NCBI GenBank assembly: GCA_026545225.1
Contig: CM048846.1
Span: 58,408,270 to 58,472,269, forward strand
Direction: 5' to 3'
Source of the DNA: Cornus controversa
Lineage: Eukaryota > Streptophyta > Magnoliopsida > Cornales > Cornaceae
DNA: 64,000 nt
Shown piece by piece: positions 35,364 to 47,217 of this stretch. The notes beneath the pieces were generated by a model that saw only the letters and a list, made by a program, of their open reading frames with translations, had not been told where the DNA came from and ran no database searches. Position 1 is the first letter of the stretch. The number at the start of each line of letters is the position of its first letter. The translations under genes and the position numbers were made by a program.

Positions 35364-36441
35364 TGTAAAGACCATGACCAATTTTGGCTGGTTTACATTT
35401 TCACGTCATAATTACCATAAATGTATATTGAGTGATGTTTAATATTTTTTGACTGTGGGGAACATGTTTGAGAAATATTTTAAGGGTTGTGGTAAGTTTT
35501 TAGAAGATTTGGAGAAGTTTGACTTTTTGGTCAAATTGGGGTTCAGGATGCGGTCAATAAGCGGGCCTGGGAATCCAAAAAATTTTAAAAAATAATTATT
35601 TTTGAGAATTACTTAGATGAAATGTTTAGAGAGTAGAGGAAGTGATTTCGAGGCCTTAGGTGTTTTCGAAATTAAAAACGGAATCCGGGAAGGTACGTTA
35701 AGTGGCCCGGGGGCGTTTTAGACATTTTATGCATCAAGATGCCATTTAAAACATGTGGTTGAGAGAGAGTCAGCCATTCTCATGACTGTTCATCTCTCTC
35801 ATATTCTTCCCTCTTCTCCTCTTTTCCTTCTCTCTAGGTTTCGAAAGCCTTCGGTTGTGATTCGGGTTTCGTCAAAGAAGGGAGATACGTAGGGGACGGC
35901 TAGGGCTTCAGTTTGAATCGAACAAACGCGCGTTTTGGCAAGATACACATTGCTGAAAAATTGGTGTAGTGCTTGAAAGGCCTTCAAACTTGAGGTAGGG
36001 GTTCTTCTTATTATTTAATTGTCGATTCTAGGGTTTCGGGTGAAACAGTGAGAACTAAGGATGTGTATTGTATGATTTAGAGTGGTAAGAGGGGTGGGAT
36101 GTGATGTTTTTCAACTTCTCTTTAGTATCTTGTGTGCAATTGATTTATGTATGGTACTATACATAATATGAGGGGTGAATGAGTGGGAGAAATTAGCATG
36201 TATGCTTATATGTTAGGTTTTGTGCATTTATGTGAAAATGTGTTAAATGAACATAATTATGTTATGTGATGCTATGTGAGTTAAATGCATGCTATTTTTA
36301 TATAAAAAATGTGTGCATTGGTGAAGCATGACTAAAATGTACTTAGGTGAAATTTATGAGCATATGTGAATTTGTATGCTAGGTTTTTCATGTATAGGTA
36401 ATTTATACATGTGACTTTGTGGAGGTGAAATGCATGTTAAG
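35364..36441 (+). mobile_element. chromovirus-type LTR, left part
   Basis: Begins TGTAAAGACCATGACCAATT. Over about 650 bp it is clearly homologous to the LTR at 52381-54320, which lies on the other strand and begins TGTAGAGACCGTGCCCAATT. Shared blocks are gactttttggtcaa, agtgatttcgaggcc, tacgttaagtggcccg and an aaagaaggga…taggggac block. It also has a CT-rich promoter-like stretch (35785-35850). A hAT element interrupts it at 36442; the sequence is thought to resume near 51645. No internal domains are attached, so it may be a solo or truncated LTR. Confidence 0.65.
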
Positions 36442-36458
36442 TAGGGCTGTAAATGAAC

Positions 36459-36480
36459 CGAGCTGTTCGCGAACAGCTCG
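36459..36480. repeat. 22-bp perfect palindrome in the hAT subterminal region
   Basis: An inverted sequence centred on ttcgcgaa, with arms cgagctg/cagctcg. Further imperfect hairpins follow (ctcgttcgttaaacaaacga near 36508). Subterminal repeats of this sort are typical transposase-binding DNA in hAT elements. Confidence 0.85.
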
Positions 36481-37088
36481 GGCTCGGGCTCGTTAATAGC
36501 TTGGCTCGGACTCGTTCGTTAAACAAACGAGCCGAGCTTGAGCTCGATTCTTAGGCTTATTTAATAAACGAGCCGAGCCCGAATAGTATTGGGCTTGGCT
36601 CAGGTAGGCTTGCGAATATGAGCTCGTTTATGTTCGTGAACAAAGCTCATGTAAAGCTCGTATATATTCGTGTATGCTCGTTATATACCATTATTTATTT
36701 CTCTAAAAGTATATCAGACCTCACATACCTATTCGTTTAGTATACATAAATATATATAAAAATACCAAAAAAAAATCAAACCTTATCTTTAACTCTCTAA
36801 GGACACACCTTATTTCTAAGGACACATGTCACCTTATCATACAAATATACAACCTTATCTCTTTGACTCTTTGTAATTGAATATCGTCTCTTTACCAATT
36901 TAAATACGATTCTACGAACAAGCATGATCGGCACTCACAATCACACTCTCTCATCTCTCACAAGACGAGAAATATTTCTCACGATCTCTCACTGTGAAGG
37001 AAAATTTCTTGCATCTTTGTTGTTGTAGGGCTCTCTTATTTGGTGTCTTAAGCATCAAAGGAAAACTAGAGCTTGGGCTTGGTCTTTG

Positions 37089-37328
37089 GTAAGAAACCCT
37101 AAGGCATCACATACATTTATTTCTTTGTTTTGATTTATGTGAATAGATTCAATGTATGCTAATGTATGTACAAAGGTTCAATGTGGTTTTTATTCTAGAT
37201 TTTGTTTGGTGATAAGTGTTCAATTCTATGCATTTGAACCCTCTTTATTGCATATGTTAGTTCCATTTTATGATTACCGAGATATGTTTATGGTATTTTT
37301 TGTGCTTTTGATGTATTGCAGGTCTTGT
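37089..37328 (+). other. hAT 5' intron, left part
   Basis: A donor-like site ttg|gtaagaaacc at 37089 begins an intron that should end at the acceptor tatatag at 47215, three bases before the transposase ATG. The Athila-like element lies inside it, so the intron has grown to about 10 kb. The exact left edge of the retroelement is uncertain. Confidence 0.45.
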
Positions 37329-37387
37329 AGTAAAGGGAGCAAAGTTTGAGGCCATTTGGAGCTGAAGAGAAAAGTTAGAAATTGCAG

Positions 37388-37510
37388 CCAAGGCATCTCG
37401 ATCAATCGAGATGTTGATCTCGATCAATCGAGATCTCGATTGATTGAGATCTTATTTCGATTGATCGAAATCTCGATCAATCGAGATCCAATCTCGATTA
37501 ATCGAGATTC
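37388..37510. repeat. array of CTCGATNNATCGAG palindromes in the 5' LTR side
   Basis: At least six 14-base near-palindromes such as ctcgatcaatcgag and ttcgattgatcgaa, in alternating versions, packed into about 120 bases. The same motif forms a second array at 41918-42277. It does not occur at the equivalent place before the 3' LTR. Confidence 0.9.
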
Positions 37511-37528
37511 TGCAGAAGCCACTTGCCC

Positions 37529-37644
37529 ACTTGCTCACCTGCTCTCCCACTTGCAACAAAATCCTCCTTTTTGCACGACTTAGGTGGATTGTCTGACTTG
37601 AACAAGACCCTTGGGGACCTTCTTGATATAATGGATATATATAT

Positions 37645-37682
<38 letters not shown>

Positions 37683-38630
37683 TGGGTCCCAAGGTTGAAA
37701 AGGGAGCCATAAAGCACAAGGAAGCCTCATATCTCTCATACACATCAGAAGACTCAAGAAGAGACTTTCGGGAGAGGAGAAAGAGGAGCTGAACCAGACC
37801 AAGAAGCTTCATCTTCTCCATCAATGGAAGAGTGCAAGGCAACCATGAGCAACTAACTCTTCTACTAGGGTGTGGTTGAAGCCCCTAGCCATGTAAACTT
37901 GTTCATTTTTGTAGCACTTGGGGATTTGTAATTAAATGTTGATTATTTAGCCTAGTGACCATGTACACTAATACATTTCTTCTATATATTCATTTGATGT
38001 TGAGTTTATTCTTGTCTTAGAGTAGATTCTTTCATGTGAATGCACAACATTTGCATATTCCACAAGAAGTGCAAATGATGGCTAGATAATGGTGTTTAAA
38101 TGAATGTGTGGTGTTTGCTTGTATAAACCATGCCAAGATGAGGTAGTTTGGATGCATGTAGGTTCACTTAGAGAGTAGGGTAATTAGGTAGTTAGGTTGA
38201 AGAGCTATGCTTGTTGAAGATGGATTATGATAGGTTAGCACACACATAATCCTTTGATATGTCATTGAGGTCACAAGCCTAATGACATTGTTAGGCATTT
38301 AATCTATGAATCCCATGCTTGCTACACTTATGAACATGTGAATGGCTAGTGGTGGAAACCAACCCTAGTTTTCTCTCCCAACTTTACTCTTTAATTTTAT
38401 TGTTATTACATTCATGCAATAGTTCTATAAACAAAAACTCAAAACCCTGTTTTTAGAATTAAAGTGGAATTAATCTTTCTTTAAGACAATTACGACTAGT
38501 CCTCGTGGGATCGATACCCTCTATATAGAACCGTATCTACAAAGATTCGTGCTATTGTGAGTGGTTAAATTATATTTTGATAAAAATGGCAAAATTAAGC
38601 TTACAATATAATTCAAGTTTAGCCACATCA
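37529..38630 (+). repeat. Athila-like 5' LTR (shared part)
   Basis: From tgctcacctgctctcccact to agccacatca, nearly identical to 45812-46942 apart from the length of the internal (TA)n tract (37633-37680 here, longer there) and a few substitutions. The true LTR start may lie further left, because the sequence left of 37529 has no counterpart in the 3' copy. Confidence 0.85.
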
Positions 38631-38636
38631 AAATTT

Positions 38637-38654
38637 TGGCGCCGTTGCCGGGGA
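38637..38654 (+). promoter_or_regulatory. Athila-type primer binding site
   Basis: TGGCGCCGTTGCCGGGGA, six bases after the LTR end; the usual primer site of Athila/Tat elements. Confidence 0.85.
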
Positions 38655-39030
38655 CTACGGTTTAATTGTCGCCATTGGAAGATTAAATCTGGTTTAATTC
38701 TTAGGCTAGAAATTCTTTCATTCTTTTTTGTATATATCTTGTTCTTATTTTTCAAATTTTTTGATTTTAGGTATACCACATTGCGGGCATCTAAAAGGAT
38801 TAAAGTTGGAACCCTTTGTGAGTATAAAGTCTAAAATTAGTGGGTTTGAGTTCATTCATTTTTTTTGTATATATGATTGTTTATTTTGCGTATTGAGGTG
38901 TTATTCTACTATTAATGCATGCTAGGTAGACGGTCCTTGTCACTTCCGTTGCTTCCGTGTAATATTGAACTTAACACTTAGACAATATAGAGGAACCTCT
39001 AGGGACCCTATATTGACTAGGACTGAAAAC

Positions 39031-40986
39031 ATGGACCCAAATGAAAGACAACCTCCAAGACTACCTCCTTTTAATCATGAACAACCACCTCCACCTCCAC
39101 CTCCTCAAGGAGAGTTGCTTATGAACTTTTACCTTCCGACTACATTTGAAGTACCTTCATGTATTCAATTTTCGGATGTAGCGGCAAATCAATTCGAAAT
39201 AAAGTCCTCCACCATCAATCTTCTTAATAGCTTCCATGGTCTCCCTAATGAGGATCCATATCGGCACTTAGATTACTTCCTTTCTGTGTGTTTCACCATT
39301 CGTGTACCACATTTTACGGAGGATGATCTAAAGCTGCGTATGTTCCCATTCTCCTTAAAAGATAAAGCTAGAAGTTGGTTCAATTCATTAGAACCTAACT
39401 CAATCCATTCTTGGGCAGAGATGCAAATCGAGTTCTTAAAAAAATACTTCCCAATGGGAAAGACAAGTGATATTCGGCGAGCAATCACCGGATTCACTCA
39501 AATTGACCAAGAATAATTTCATGAGACGTGGGAGAGATTAAAAGATCTTCTGAAATCTTGTCCGCATCATGCTGTCCCAAAATGGCAGCTAGTGCAAAGT
39601 TTTTATGATGGGGTGAGTGAGCAACATAGGCAAATGATAGACTCCGCTTGTGGAGGTGGATACCTTTTGAAAAGCCCCGATGAAGCATGGAAACTTTTTC
39701 AAACCCTAAGCAATAATTCAGCTCAACGCTCCTCCACTAGGAGAGGGAAGGCCACCCAACCTTGTAGAGGAGTGCATGAAATTTCACGGGTAGATGAGGT
39801 TGCCATGCAAGTAGAAGCCTTATCTCAAAAAATGGACCTAATCATGAAAAATGGGCTGCCTACTCCAAGCCAATCTGTCCAAAATCAGGGCGGGTGTTCG
39901 TTTTGCTATAGCACTTCGCATTTTGTGCGAGATTGTCCTATTGCCGGGCAATCTCCCGATTATGCTCAAGAGCAAGCGAATGCCTTATACTCTAAACAGC
40001 TGAATGATCCATATTCAAATACATACAATCCTGGTTACAAGAACCATCCGGCTTTTTCATGGAAACCCCAAGAATCAAGTCCCTCTTTTCAAGGGCAAAA
40101 TTCCTTCACTTCTCAAGCTCAACAGCCTCATTATAGGCCAAATCCTCAACCTTACCATCAAAGATCTAATTACCAACAACCACCACCTCCTCCGAGAAGC
40201 CAAGGCTTTGAAGAAAGAGTGATAAGCAATCTTGAGGCCAATACCCGCTTATTGCAAACTCACTCTCAATCAATCTCTAAGCTGGAAGCCAATGCTCAAT
40301 CTATGGCTAGGTTAGAAGCTCAAATCGGGCAACTAGCTAATGCCTTGAATAGAAGGGAGGAAGGTAAGTTGTCGAGTCAACCGGTGGCAAATCCTAAGGG
40401 TGTTCATGTGATTGAGGATCCATCATCTTCATCTTGTAATGCTCCTCCGGAGCAAGTTCAATCAATCACCACCTTATGGAGTGGTAAAATCATCAATTCC
40501 AAGGTAGGGGAAGCAAAAGAAAAGAAATTCAATGAGCAATCCGCAAATCCAAAAGAATCCCATTTAAATCCAAATGTTTTTCCTTTAAATCCAAATGTGA
40601 CCAAAATCCCACAAAATCCAAAAGGAAAGGCAAGTGAAGTTGTGTCGTCATCAAGTCCAAATCTTAACACTTCTTTTGAACCTCCAGTTCCTTTTCCTCA
40701 AAGATTGAAGGAACCTTCTCATTTTGGGAAGCAAGGAGAGAAAATTCAAGACATGATGGAGATCTTCAAGCAAGTAAAGATCAATCTCCCTCTCCTTGAT
40801 GCAATTCGGCAAATTCCCTCCTATGCAAAATTCTTGAAGGACTTGTTCACTCAAAAGCGCAAATCTAGAAATAATGTTCCTAAGAAAGTCCTCTTAGCTG
40901 AGCACATAAGCTCCATTTTCCAACACCAAGCCCCTCCTAAATTCAAAGATCTGGGTGCTCCGACCATTTCGTGCACCATCGGAAAT
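39031..40986 (+). pseudogene. Athila-like gag
   Basis: ATG at 39031 (MDPNERQPPRLPP), with a proline tract near residue 25. A retrotransposon gag domain spans about residues 60-190 (FSLKDKARSWFNSL, FLKKYFPMGK). The CCHC-like knuckle C-X2-C…H-X4-C is read as GGCSFCYSTSHFVRDC near residue 290, and a Q/P-rich and S-rich tail follows. One frame of 652 codons, with a single TAA at 39514-39516 followed in frame by FHETWERLKDLL, so only one point change separates it from an open frame. It forms the particle. It continues in frame into protease after a TAA at 40987. Confidence 0.85.
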
Positions 40987-40989
40987 TAA

Positions 40990-41745
40990 TCTTTTGAAAA
41001 GGTACTTCTTGATTTAGGGGCTAGTGTCAATTTGCTTCCATTCTCAGTTTACCAACAACTAGGTTTGGGGGAACTTAAGCATACCACAGTTGTGTTGCAG
41101 CTTGCCGACCGCTCGGTGAAGCAACCACGTGGCATAATTGAGGATGTAATCATTCAAGTGGACAAATTTTACTTTTCGGTGGACTTCATAGTCCTTGACA
41201 CGGAACCAGTTCAAAATCCAAATCGATATATTCCTATCATTCTAGGTCGTCCATTCTTGGCCATGGCAAACGCTTGCGTTAATTGCCGTACCGGAGTAAT
41301 GGACATCTCTTTCGGGAATATGAAAGTCCGCTTGAACATCTTCAATGCTTCCCACCACGCATCCGATGACGAAAGTGAATGCTTTTGTGTTGATGTAGTG
41401 GAAGACCTTGTTCAAGAAGCACTTCCTTCTATTCTTTCTAAGGATCCTTTAGAGGCATGCCTAAATCATTTCAACTGTGACAATTTTGACATTGAGCAAT
41501 CCATTTGTGAAGTTAACTCAATGCTCGATGTCACAACTGTCATGGATGTGGCTAAATGGAAAGTTCTTAGAGAACCTTTTCCTCCGTTGGCTAATTTCGT
41601 CGCTCCCCACGGAGCGGTGGAATTGAAAGACGGATCGTTGTTCAAAGTAAACGGGCAGCGCTTAAAAGTGTGTGTGGATGACCAAGTTACCACCGAATAC
41701 GTGGATGTCATCACTTTGACGGATCCCGTGTATTTTGACTCATGA
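40990..41745 (+). pseudogene. Athila-like aspartic protease
   Basis: Same frame as gag after a TAA at 40987-40989. The active-site segment reads LLDLGASVNLLPFSVY; the usual DxGA motif is present as DLGA. It is followed by TEPVQNPNRYIPIILGRPFLAMANA, the conserved ILGRPFL part. It ends at a TGA at 41743 after about 60 extra residues. The protease would cleave gag. No RT follows. Confidence 0.8.
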
Positions 41746-42290
41746 GCCGATTCGAACGTCATGCCATAGACGTGTAAGGTGGCGCGGCCATGGTAGTTAT
41801 CATGCTTCCATGATGTCCCTTTAATCCAAGTTACATTTAGTATCTAAGCAATTTAGTATCTAAGTCCCATAAGTCCAAGTCCATGAAGCAAAACTCAAGC
41901 TGACTATTTTTGAGCATCTCGATTGATCGAACCAAGATCTCGATCACTCGAGATTTTGATTGATCGAGATTTCAGTCTCGATTAATCGAAATATTGTAGA
42001 GAGTTTGCCAAGTCCAAAGTCCCGAGGGGTAGTATTCTTCGATAGCACTTCGATAGGTCCTCGATCGATCAAAATTTTGATTGATCGAAATGGGATTTCG
42101 ATTGATCGAAGTAAAATCTCAATTGATCGAATTAAAGTTTTGATTGATCGAAATAAAATCTTGATTCATTGAAGAAATCTCGATTGATCGAAGGAGAGAT
42201 CTCGATTGATCGAAGTTGGATTTTGATTAATCGAAATCTCGATTGATCGAGATGTACATCTCGATCAATCGAGATGCACGCGATGCCTGC
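41746..42290. other. spacer where pol should lie; second palindrome array
   Basis: Noncoding. It holds the array described next and no trace of reverse transcriptase, RNase H or integrase motifs in any frame. Confidence 0.7.
41918..42277. repeat. array of TCGATTGATCGA palindromes, internal copy
   Basis: About fifteen near-palindromes of the form ctcgattgatcgag, ttcgattgatcgaa and ttgattgatcgaaa, spaced mostly 20-25 bases apart. Same motif as 37388-37510. Confidence 0.9.
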
Positions 42291-42299
42291 ACGTGAGTC

Positions 42300-42949
42300 G
42301 AGTTCTTATTTAAACCGTTGGGCTTCCCTCTCATTTCCATATTTCCTCCTCAGACCATCCGACTTCCTTCTCTTCTCCGAGCGATCCAGAGCTTCCCCAA
42401 GCACCATCCCGCACGTGATCGACCATCCACCGCCGTTCGCCGTAGTCCGAGATTTCTGCGAGCACACCCACGCTCATCTCTTCGCGACTGCGATTTGGGT
42501 CTTCATTTTTTTTGTACCGATCATCATCTTCACCTTGAGGTAAGTGATGCATGGCTATATTTTGCTTCCTTTCTCATTATTTTTATTAGTTTCTCGGCAT
42601 AATAAGCATAGGCCGGTGATGTTGGGTTGGAATGGTGCATTTGCTATGTTCATAGTGGGATTTTGCGGATTTCGGGGGGGGGGGGGTAGGAATGCATGTA
42701 TGGGTGAGATATGGCATTATTCTTGCTTCGAATGCTTAATGCACGGTATGCAACCGCGGCCCCTGCGTTTCGGTTGCATCCGCTTGCGCTGCCTCGTTGA
42801 GAGCGAATTTTTGAATTCATATGTCAGCGCCATGGACTAGAACCTCATTTGAATTTTCTTTGTTTATTTTTCATTCTTATTTTAGTATTCCTTTTATTTT
42901 CTTTTTATTTACGTAATTTTTGGAATCAAGTGCAGACTGCTCCGAGATC
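42300..42949 (+). promoter_or_regulatory. promoter-like site and intron ahead of the third ORF
   Basis: A tatttaaacc box at about 42307, directly after the palindrome array, is followed by a CT-rich leader. A strong donor GAG|GTAAGT lies at 42539/42540, and an acceptor tgcag ends at 42935, giving a 396-base T-rich intron. The ATG of the third ORF comes 15 bases later. This suggests separate transcription and splicing of that ORF. Alternatively the acceptor is used by transcripts from the 5' LTR. Confidence 0.5.
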
Positions 42950-44165
42950 ATGGCGAGGGTGAAGAATGCACCCGGTGCTGTTAGAGATGTGCCTGGGCGA
43001 GCCTTCCGGTCTCGGAAGTTTCACTCGAAGCAGATATTTGACCTGGGCGAGTTCGAGACGCGTCCCGACAGCTCGTGGGCTGTAGCAGAGCTCAGGTGGC
43101 GTCGCCTCGACTGATTATGTGTGCCTCCCACTGATGTGGCACACGAGCGCTTGGTGCAGGTCTTTTACGAGCGTATGACCTACTTCTGCACAACGCCGGA
43201 CACCTTAGAGATGGTCGTGGGCACCACGACGATCACTATCACGCCGAGCTGGATTGCGCAAATGCTCGACATCTCTTACCAGCAGCCTCCAGATATGGTT
43301 GACCAGGACGGTCGACCGCTTTACAAGGCCGCACTTCCAGCAGACTCTACACTGTTCTCCATCATGATGGATATGTGTGGCAGGGCGTTTACCACGCCCA
43401 GTCACAACTGCACGTCCAAATCGATGTGCCATAGCAGATTATGGTTCCTGGACACCGTTCTCATCAAGAACGCGTGTCCTCTCCAGCATGTGGCAGAGCG
43501 CAGAGGCGACCTCCTCCATTGCCTTTACGCTTTCCACACGGGCGCGTGGTTTTCTGTCCCATCGCTAGTATGGGGGCAGATGTTCAAGATCTGAGACGGC
43601 CTCGTCAACAAGAGGATGAGGCGAGCAGCGAGTTGGCGACTTCCCTTTCCTTTCCTTATCGCCGCTTTTCTGAGCCGTGCCAGTATACTGATCAGTGATA
43701 CTGACAATCAGTTGGCACCGCCCACCCGCTTCACACATACTCAGTGGGAGAGGGTGCGGCGACACTTAGAGCGACAGGACCACCAGGGTGATCCACCAGA
43801 TGATGAAGACATGGATGCCCCGGTGGAGTTGGATGAGGGTGAGCCTGTAGAGGGTGAGTCTTCTGACGAGGAGGAGGAGATGGATATTGCTGCAGAGCGG
43901 CATGACATCCTGGCGAATGGCTATTCCTGCCTCGCAGCTGATGTTGAGCGGCTCCAGCAGGGTTTCCAGGAGCACCTCCAGGTGACGCAGAGTCAGCTGG
44001 AGGGCATCAGATCGGACATTTCATCTCTGGCACAGGGTCAGAGGGCAATTTTAGACGAGTTCTGAGCCTTCCGGCAGGACGTGCAGTTCCTATTTGCAGG
44101 ACGAGCTTTCGCCTCCACTTCTACTTCCACCGAGCCACCGCCACCACCACCCGCCCTCGAGTAGA
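42950..44165 (+). pseudogene. Athila-type third ORF (plant transposon protein / env-like)
   Basis: One frame of about 405 codons from ATG 42950 with TGA codons at 43112, 43592 and 44063. All three look like former tryptophan codons, since the reading continues smoothly. The N-terminal half (RAFRSRKFHSKQIFDLGEF, VQVFYERMTYF, ITITPSWIAQMLDI) resembles the plant transposon protein domain common in Athila elements. The middle is acidic (DDEDMDAPVELDEGEPVEG), then a coiled-coil-like heptad region (VERLQQGFQEHLQVTQSQLEGI) and a proline tail. No signal peptide or transmembrane segment is seen, so a true envelope role is not supported. Its function is unknown. Confidence 0.65.
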
Positions 44166-45811
44166 TCTATCTATTTGCACTTTTTGCTTTACTTTCTGTA
44201 TTTTTCTTTCTTTATTTTTGATAGGCCATGTTGGCCATGTTTTCTTTCTTTTTATGAGTATTCCAGCTGCATGTACGCTTTCTACTGAACTCATTTTCAT
44301 ATATATGGAATCCAGTTATCTTTTCTTTTACATCATGTGTTATCTTTCCTGTCTTTATTTTTTGCTTTCTGTCAATATATCTGTTCTCTATACTTTGACT
44401 ATGTATGTAGTACCACTTGCCTACTTGTTATATGCGATTCAGTTGATGATTTCCGTTTATTATCGCTTGGTTTAAATTCTCAATACTGTTGAGATTGCTT
44501 CAACGCAGTATGGCATTAATAAAGAAAGGCAGCCCCTTTGCATGCTATACGTTAGCGTGCCTGGATAGTCAATATCTTATCGCATAGACCTCTTAGACAA
44601 TTGGGAACCACCAGTTCAGACCCTTAGAGATGCAGTGATCTTGGTATTGTCTGTTTGTGCATAATTATTTTATTATGATCTTTTCATATACTTTTTGTTC
44701 CTTTTAATGCTCGTGGTATCTAGTTGGTGTTCCGTGCAGGCTTTTCTTATTTGCAGGATGACCGCTACTGTTGGAATACCATTTTTGTCGCGTTCTGCAC
44801 TTCCGGTAATATCGTTCCTTACTTTTCTTGTCCAAACATTGAGGACAATGTTGCATATAAGTTTGGGGGTGCGGTATGCTATATCACTTGCATATGCATG
44901 CAATGTTCAGTTTTAGTATTGAGTGTCATTGTAGAGCAGTTATTGATATTTTTGTATGTTTGCTACGATGTCTTGCTTTTTAAAGGAAGATCATTCGAAT
45001 AAATGTCCGAGGTAAATGCAGTAGGTAGTTAAGAACTTTAACATTGTAAATACCCGCACTTTTGAAAGTTATATAGTAGGCTAGAACGGTCTACATTTTT
45101 GTCCAAATATGAGCACGTACAGTTCTTGCCCTAAATTTGTCCTTAACCGTACAAATTCGCACACATGCATTTTAAATTGTGGGGTATAAGTCTGATGGAG
45201 AATTTTGTAAATTTCTATTTTTATCTGAACAACTTAAAGAATAAGTTCTTCCGGTTGTTGTAAAAAAAAAAAAAAAAGAGAAAAAGAAAAAAAAATGCAA
45301 TAAGCCTTCTCACTCAATAACCGGATTTCTATGCCTCAAAGCAGGGAGTATTCGCGTATAAGTGTGCAAGGTTGAGCAATAATAAGCGGGTGGCTTACTT
45401 AAGCTCATCGCCTTGTAAGCTCGGTTATTAAGTCTGAGGGGTGTTTCTTCACCTAATGCCCTAAAACCAATTGGTTTGGGAGTCATTGGCCCAATGCCGC
45501 TACATGGGCTTACAAGAAAGCAGAAAGAGCTAAGCATTGCACGGTCATCCGCACATGAGCAATCATGAATGTTTTGTGATAATGAACAACGGTGTCGAGC
45601 GTTTTCAATGAGTTTTTCTCTTAAAAACAGATTTGTTCTTATTCTTCTCCAAATATGACAAAAGCCACGCGTTAGAATGCATGTTCACTTTTCAAAGAGG
45701 ATTTTGGGGTTGGAGTTTGTATTTTTGTTCGAATTGGCCATTATGTGGGGACCGTCGTTTATTTATAGCTTGTGAAAGTCCATTTTTGCTAATGACCGCA
45801 TAGTCCATTTT
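44166..45811 (+). other. Athila-like 3' noncoding region
   Basis: A long untranslated region with the hallmark gaggacaatg…agtttgggggtg (44838-44871), an A-rich stretch at 45261-45298 and no supported gene. Such a region before the 3' LTR is normal for Athila elements. Confidence 0.7.
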
Positions 45812-45954
45812 TGCTCACCTGCTCTCCCACTTGTAACAAAATCCTCCTTTTTGCATGACTTAGGGGGATTGTCTGACTTGAACAAGACCCTTGGGGACCT
45901 TCTTGATATAATGGATATATATATTGATATATATATATTGATATATATATATAT

Positions 45955-45994
<40 letters not shown>

Positions 45995-46942
45995 TGGGCC
46001 CCAAGGTTGAAAAGGGAGCCATAAAGCACAAGGAAGCCTCATATCTCTCATACACATCAGAAGACTCAAGAAGAGACTTTCGGGAGAGGAGAAAGAGGAG
46101 CTGAACCAGACCAAGAAGCTTCATCTTCTCCATCAATGGAAGAGTGCAAGGCAACCATGAGCAACTAACTCTTCTACTAGGGTGTGGTTGAAGCCCCTAG
46201 CCATGTAAACTTGTTCATTTTTGTAGCACTTGGGGATTTGTAATTAAATGTTGATTATTTAGCCTAGTGACCATGTACACTAATACATTTCTTCTATATA
46301 TTCATTTGATGTTGAGTTTATTCTTGTCTTAGAGTAGATTCTTTCATGTGAATGCACAACATTTGCATATTCCACAAGAAGTGCAAATGATGGCTAGATA
46401 ATGGTGTTTAAATGAATGTGTGGTGTTTGCTTGTATAAACCATGCCAAGATGAGGTAGTTTGGATGCATGTAGGTTCACTTAGAGAGTAGGGTAATTAGG
46501 TAGTTAGGTTGAAGAGCTATGCTTGTTGAAGATGGATTATGATAGGTTAGCACACACATAATCCTTTGATATGTCATTGAGGTCACAAGCCTAATGACAT
46601 TGTTAGGCATTTAATCTATGAATCCCATGCTTGCTACACTTATGAACATGTGAATGGCTAGTGGTGGAAACCAACCCTAGTTTTCTCTCCCAACTTTACT
46701 CTTTAATTTTATTGTTATTACATTCATGCAATAGTTCTATAAACAAAAACTCAAAACCCTGTTTTTAGGATTAAAGTGGAATTAATCTTTCTTTAAAACA
46801 ATTACGACTAGTCCTCGTGGGATCAATACCCTCTATATAGAACCGTATCTACAAAGATTCGTGCTCTTGCGAGTGGTTAAATTATATTTTGATAAAAAGG
46901 GCAAAATTAAGCTTACAATATAATTCAAGTTTAGCCACATCA
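45812..46942 (+). repeat. Athila-like 3' LTR (shared part)
   Basis: Near-identical to 37529-38630, with an expanded and interrupted (TA)n tract (45907-45992). Ends agccacatca, then returns to hAT sequence (ttcggttctc). A 5-bp target duplication could not be verified because the left edge is unclear. Confidence 0.85.
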
Positions 46943-47217
46943 TTCGGTTCTCTTTCTATTTGGTATGTGTATTTTGTGAGATAAATTGGTTTGAGTTCAA
47001 GGCTCACATGTGCGGAATTATCATATTTTTTCTGGAGTTGTCATGAATTTGTGCATGGTCTTAAACATCTATATGATTGCATTTGAATTTTTCCATTTTG
47101 ATGGTTGTATTAACTTGATGTCTGATTCATATTTAAATGATTATTTTAATTTTTTAGTATCTTTTTAATTATATTGCAGTAGTTTTGTATTTTTTATTTT
47201 TTGCTTGATATATAGCT

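Larger units (their letters stand above)
37329..46942 (+). mobile_element. Athila-like Ty3/gypsy retroelement lacking pol
   Basis: Long direct LTRs (shared part 37529-38630 and 45812-46942), a PBS TGGCGCCGTTGCCGGGGA matching the Athila/Tat type, a gag-protease frame, a long spacer, a third ORF and the hallmark attgaggacaatgttgcata followed by agtttgggggtg (44838-44871). All of that is Athila-like. Reverse transcriptase, RNase H and integrase are completely absent between 41746 and 42949. The element therefore depended on a helper for transposition or lost its pol before insertion. The two LTRs are very similar, so insertion looks young relative to the other repeats here. Confidence 0.85.

Noticed and set aside
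37452-37842. Minus-strand frames with long YIYIYI runs here and at 45763-46154
   Set aside because: They are translations of the (TA)n tract in the antisense direction of the two LTRs.
42950-44165. True envelope protein in the Athila-like element
   Set aside because: No signal peptide, transmembrane segment or glycoprotein-like cysteine pattern is visible; the ORF fits the plant transposon protein type instead.
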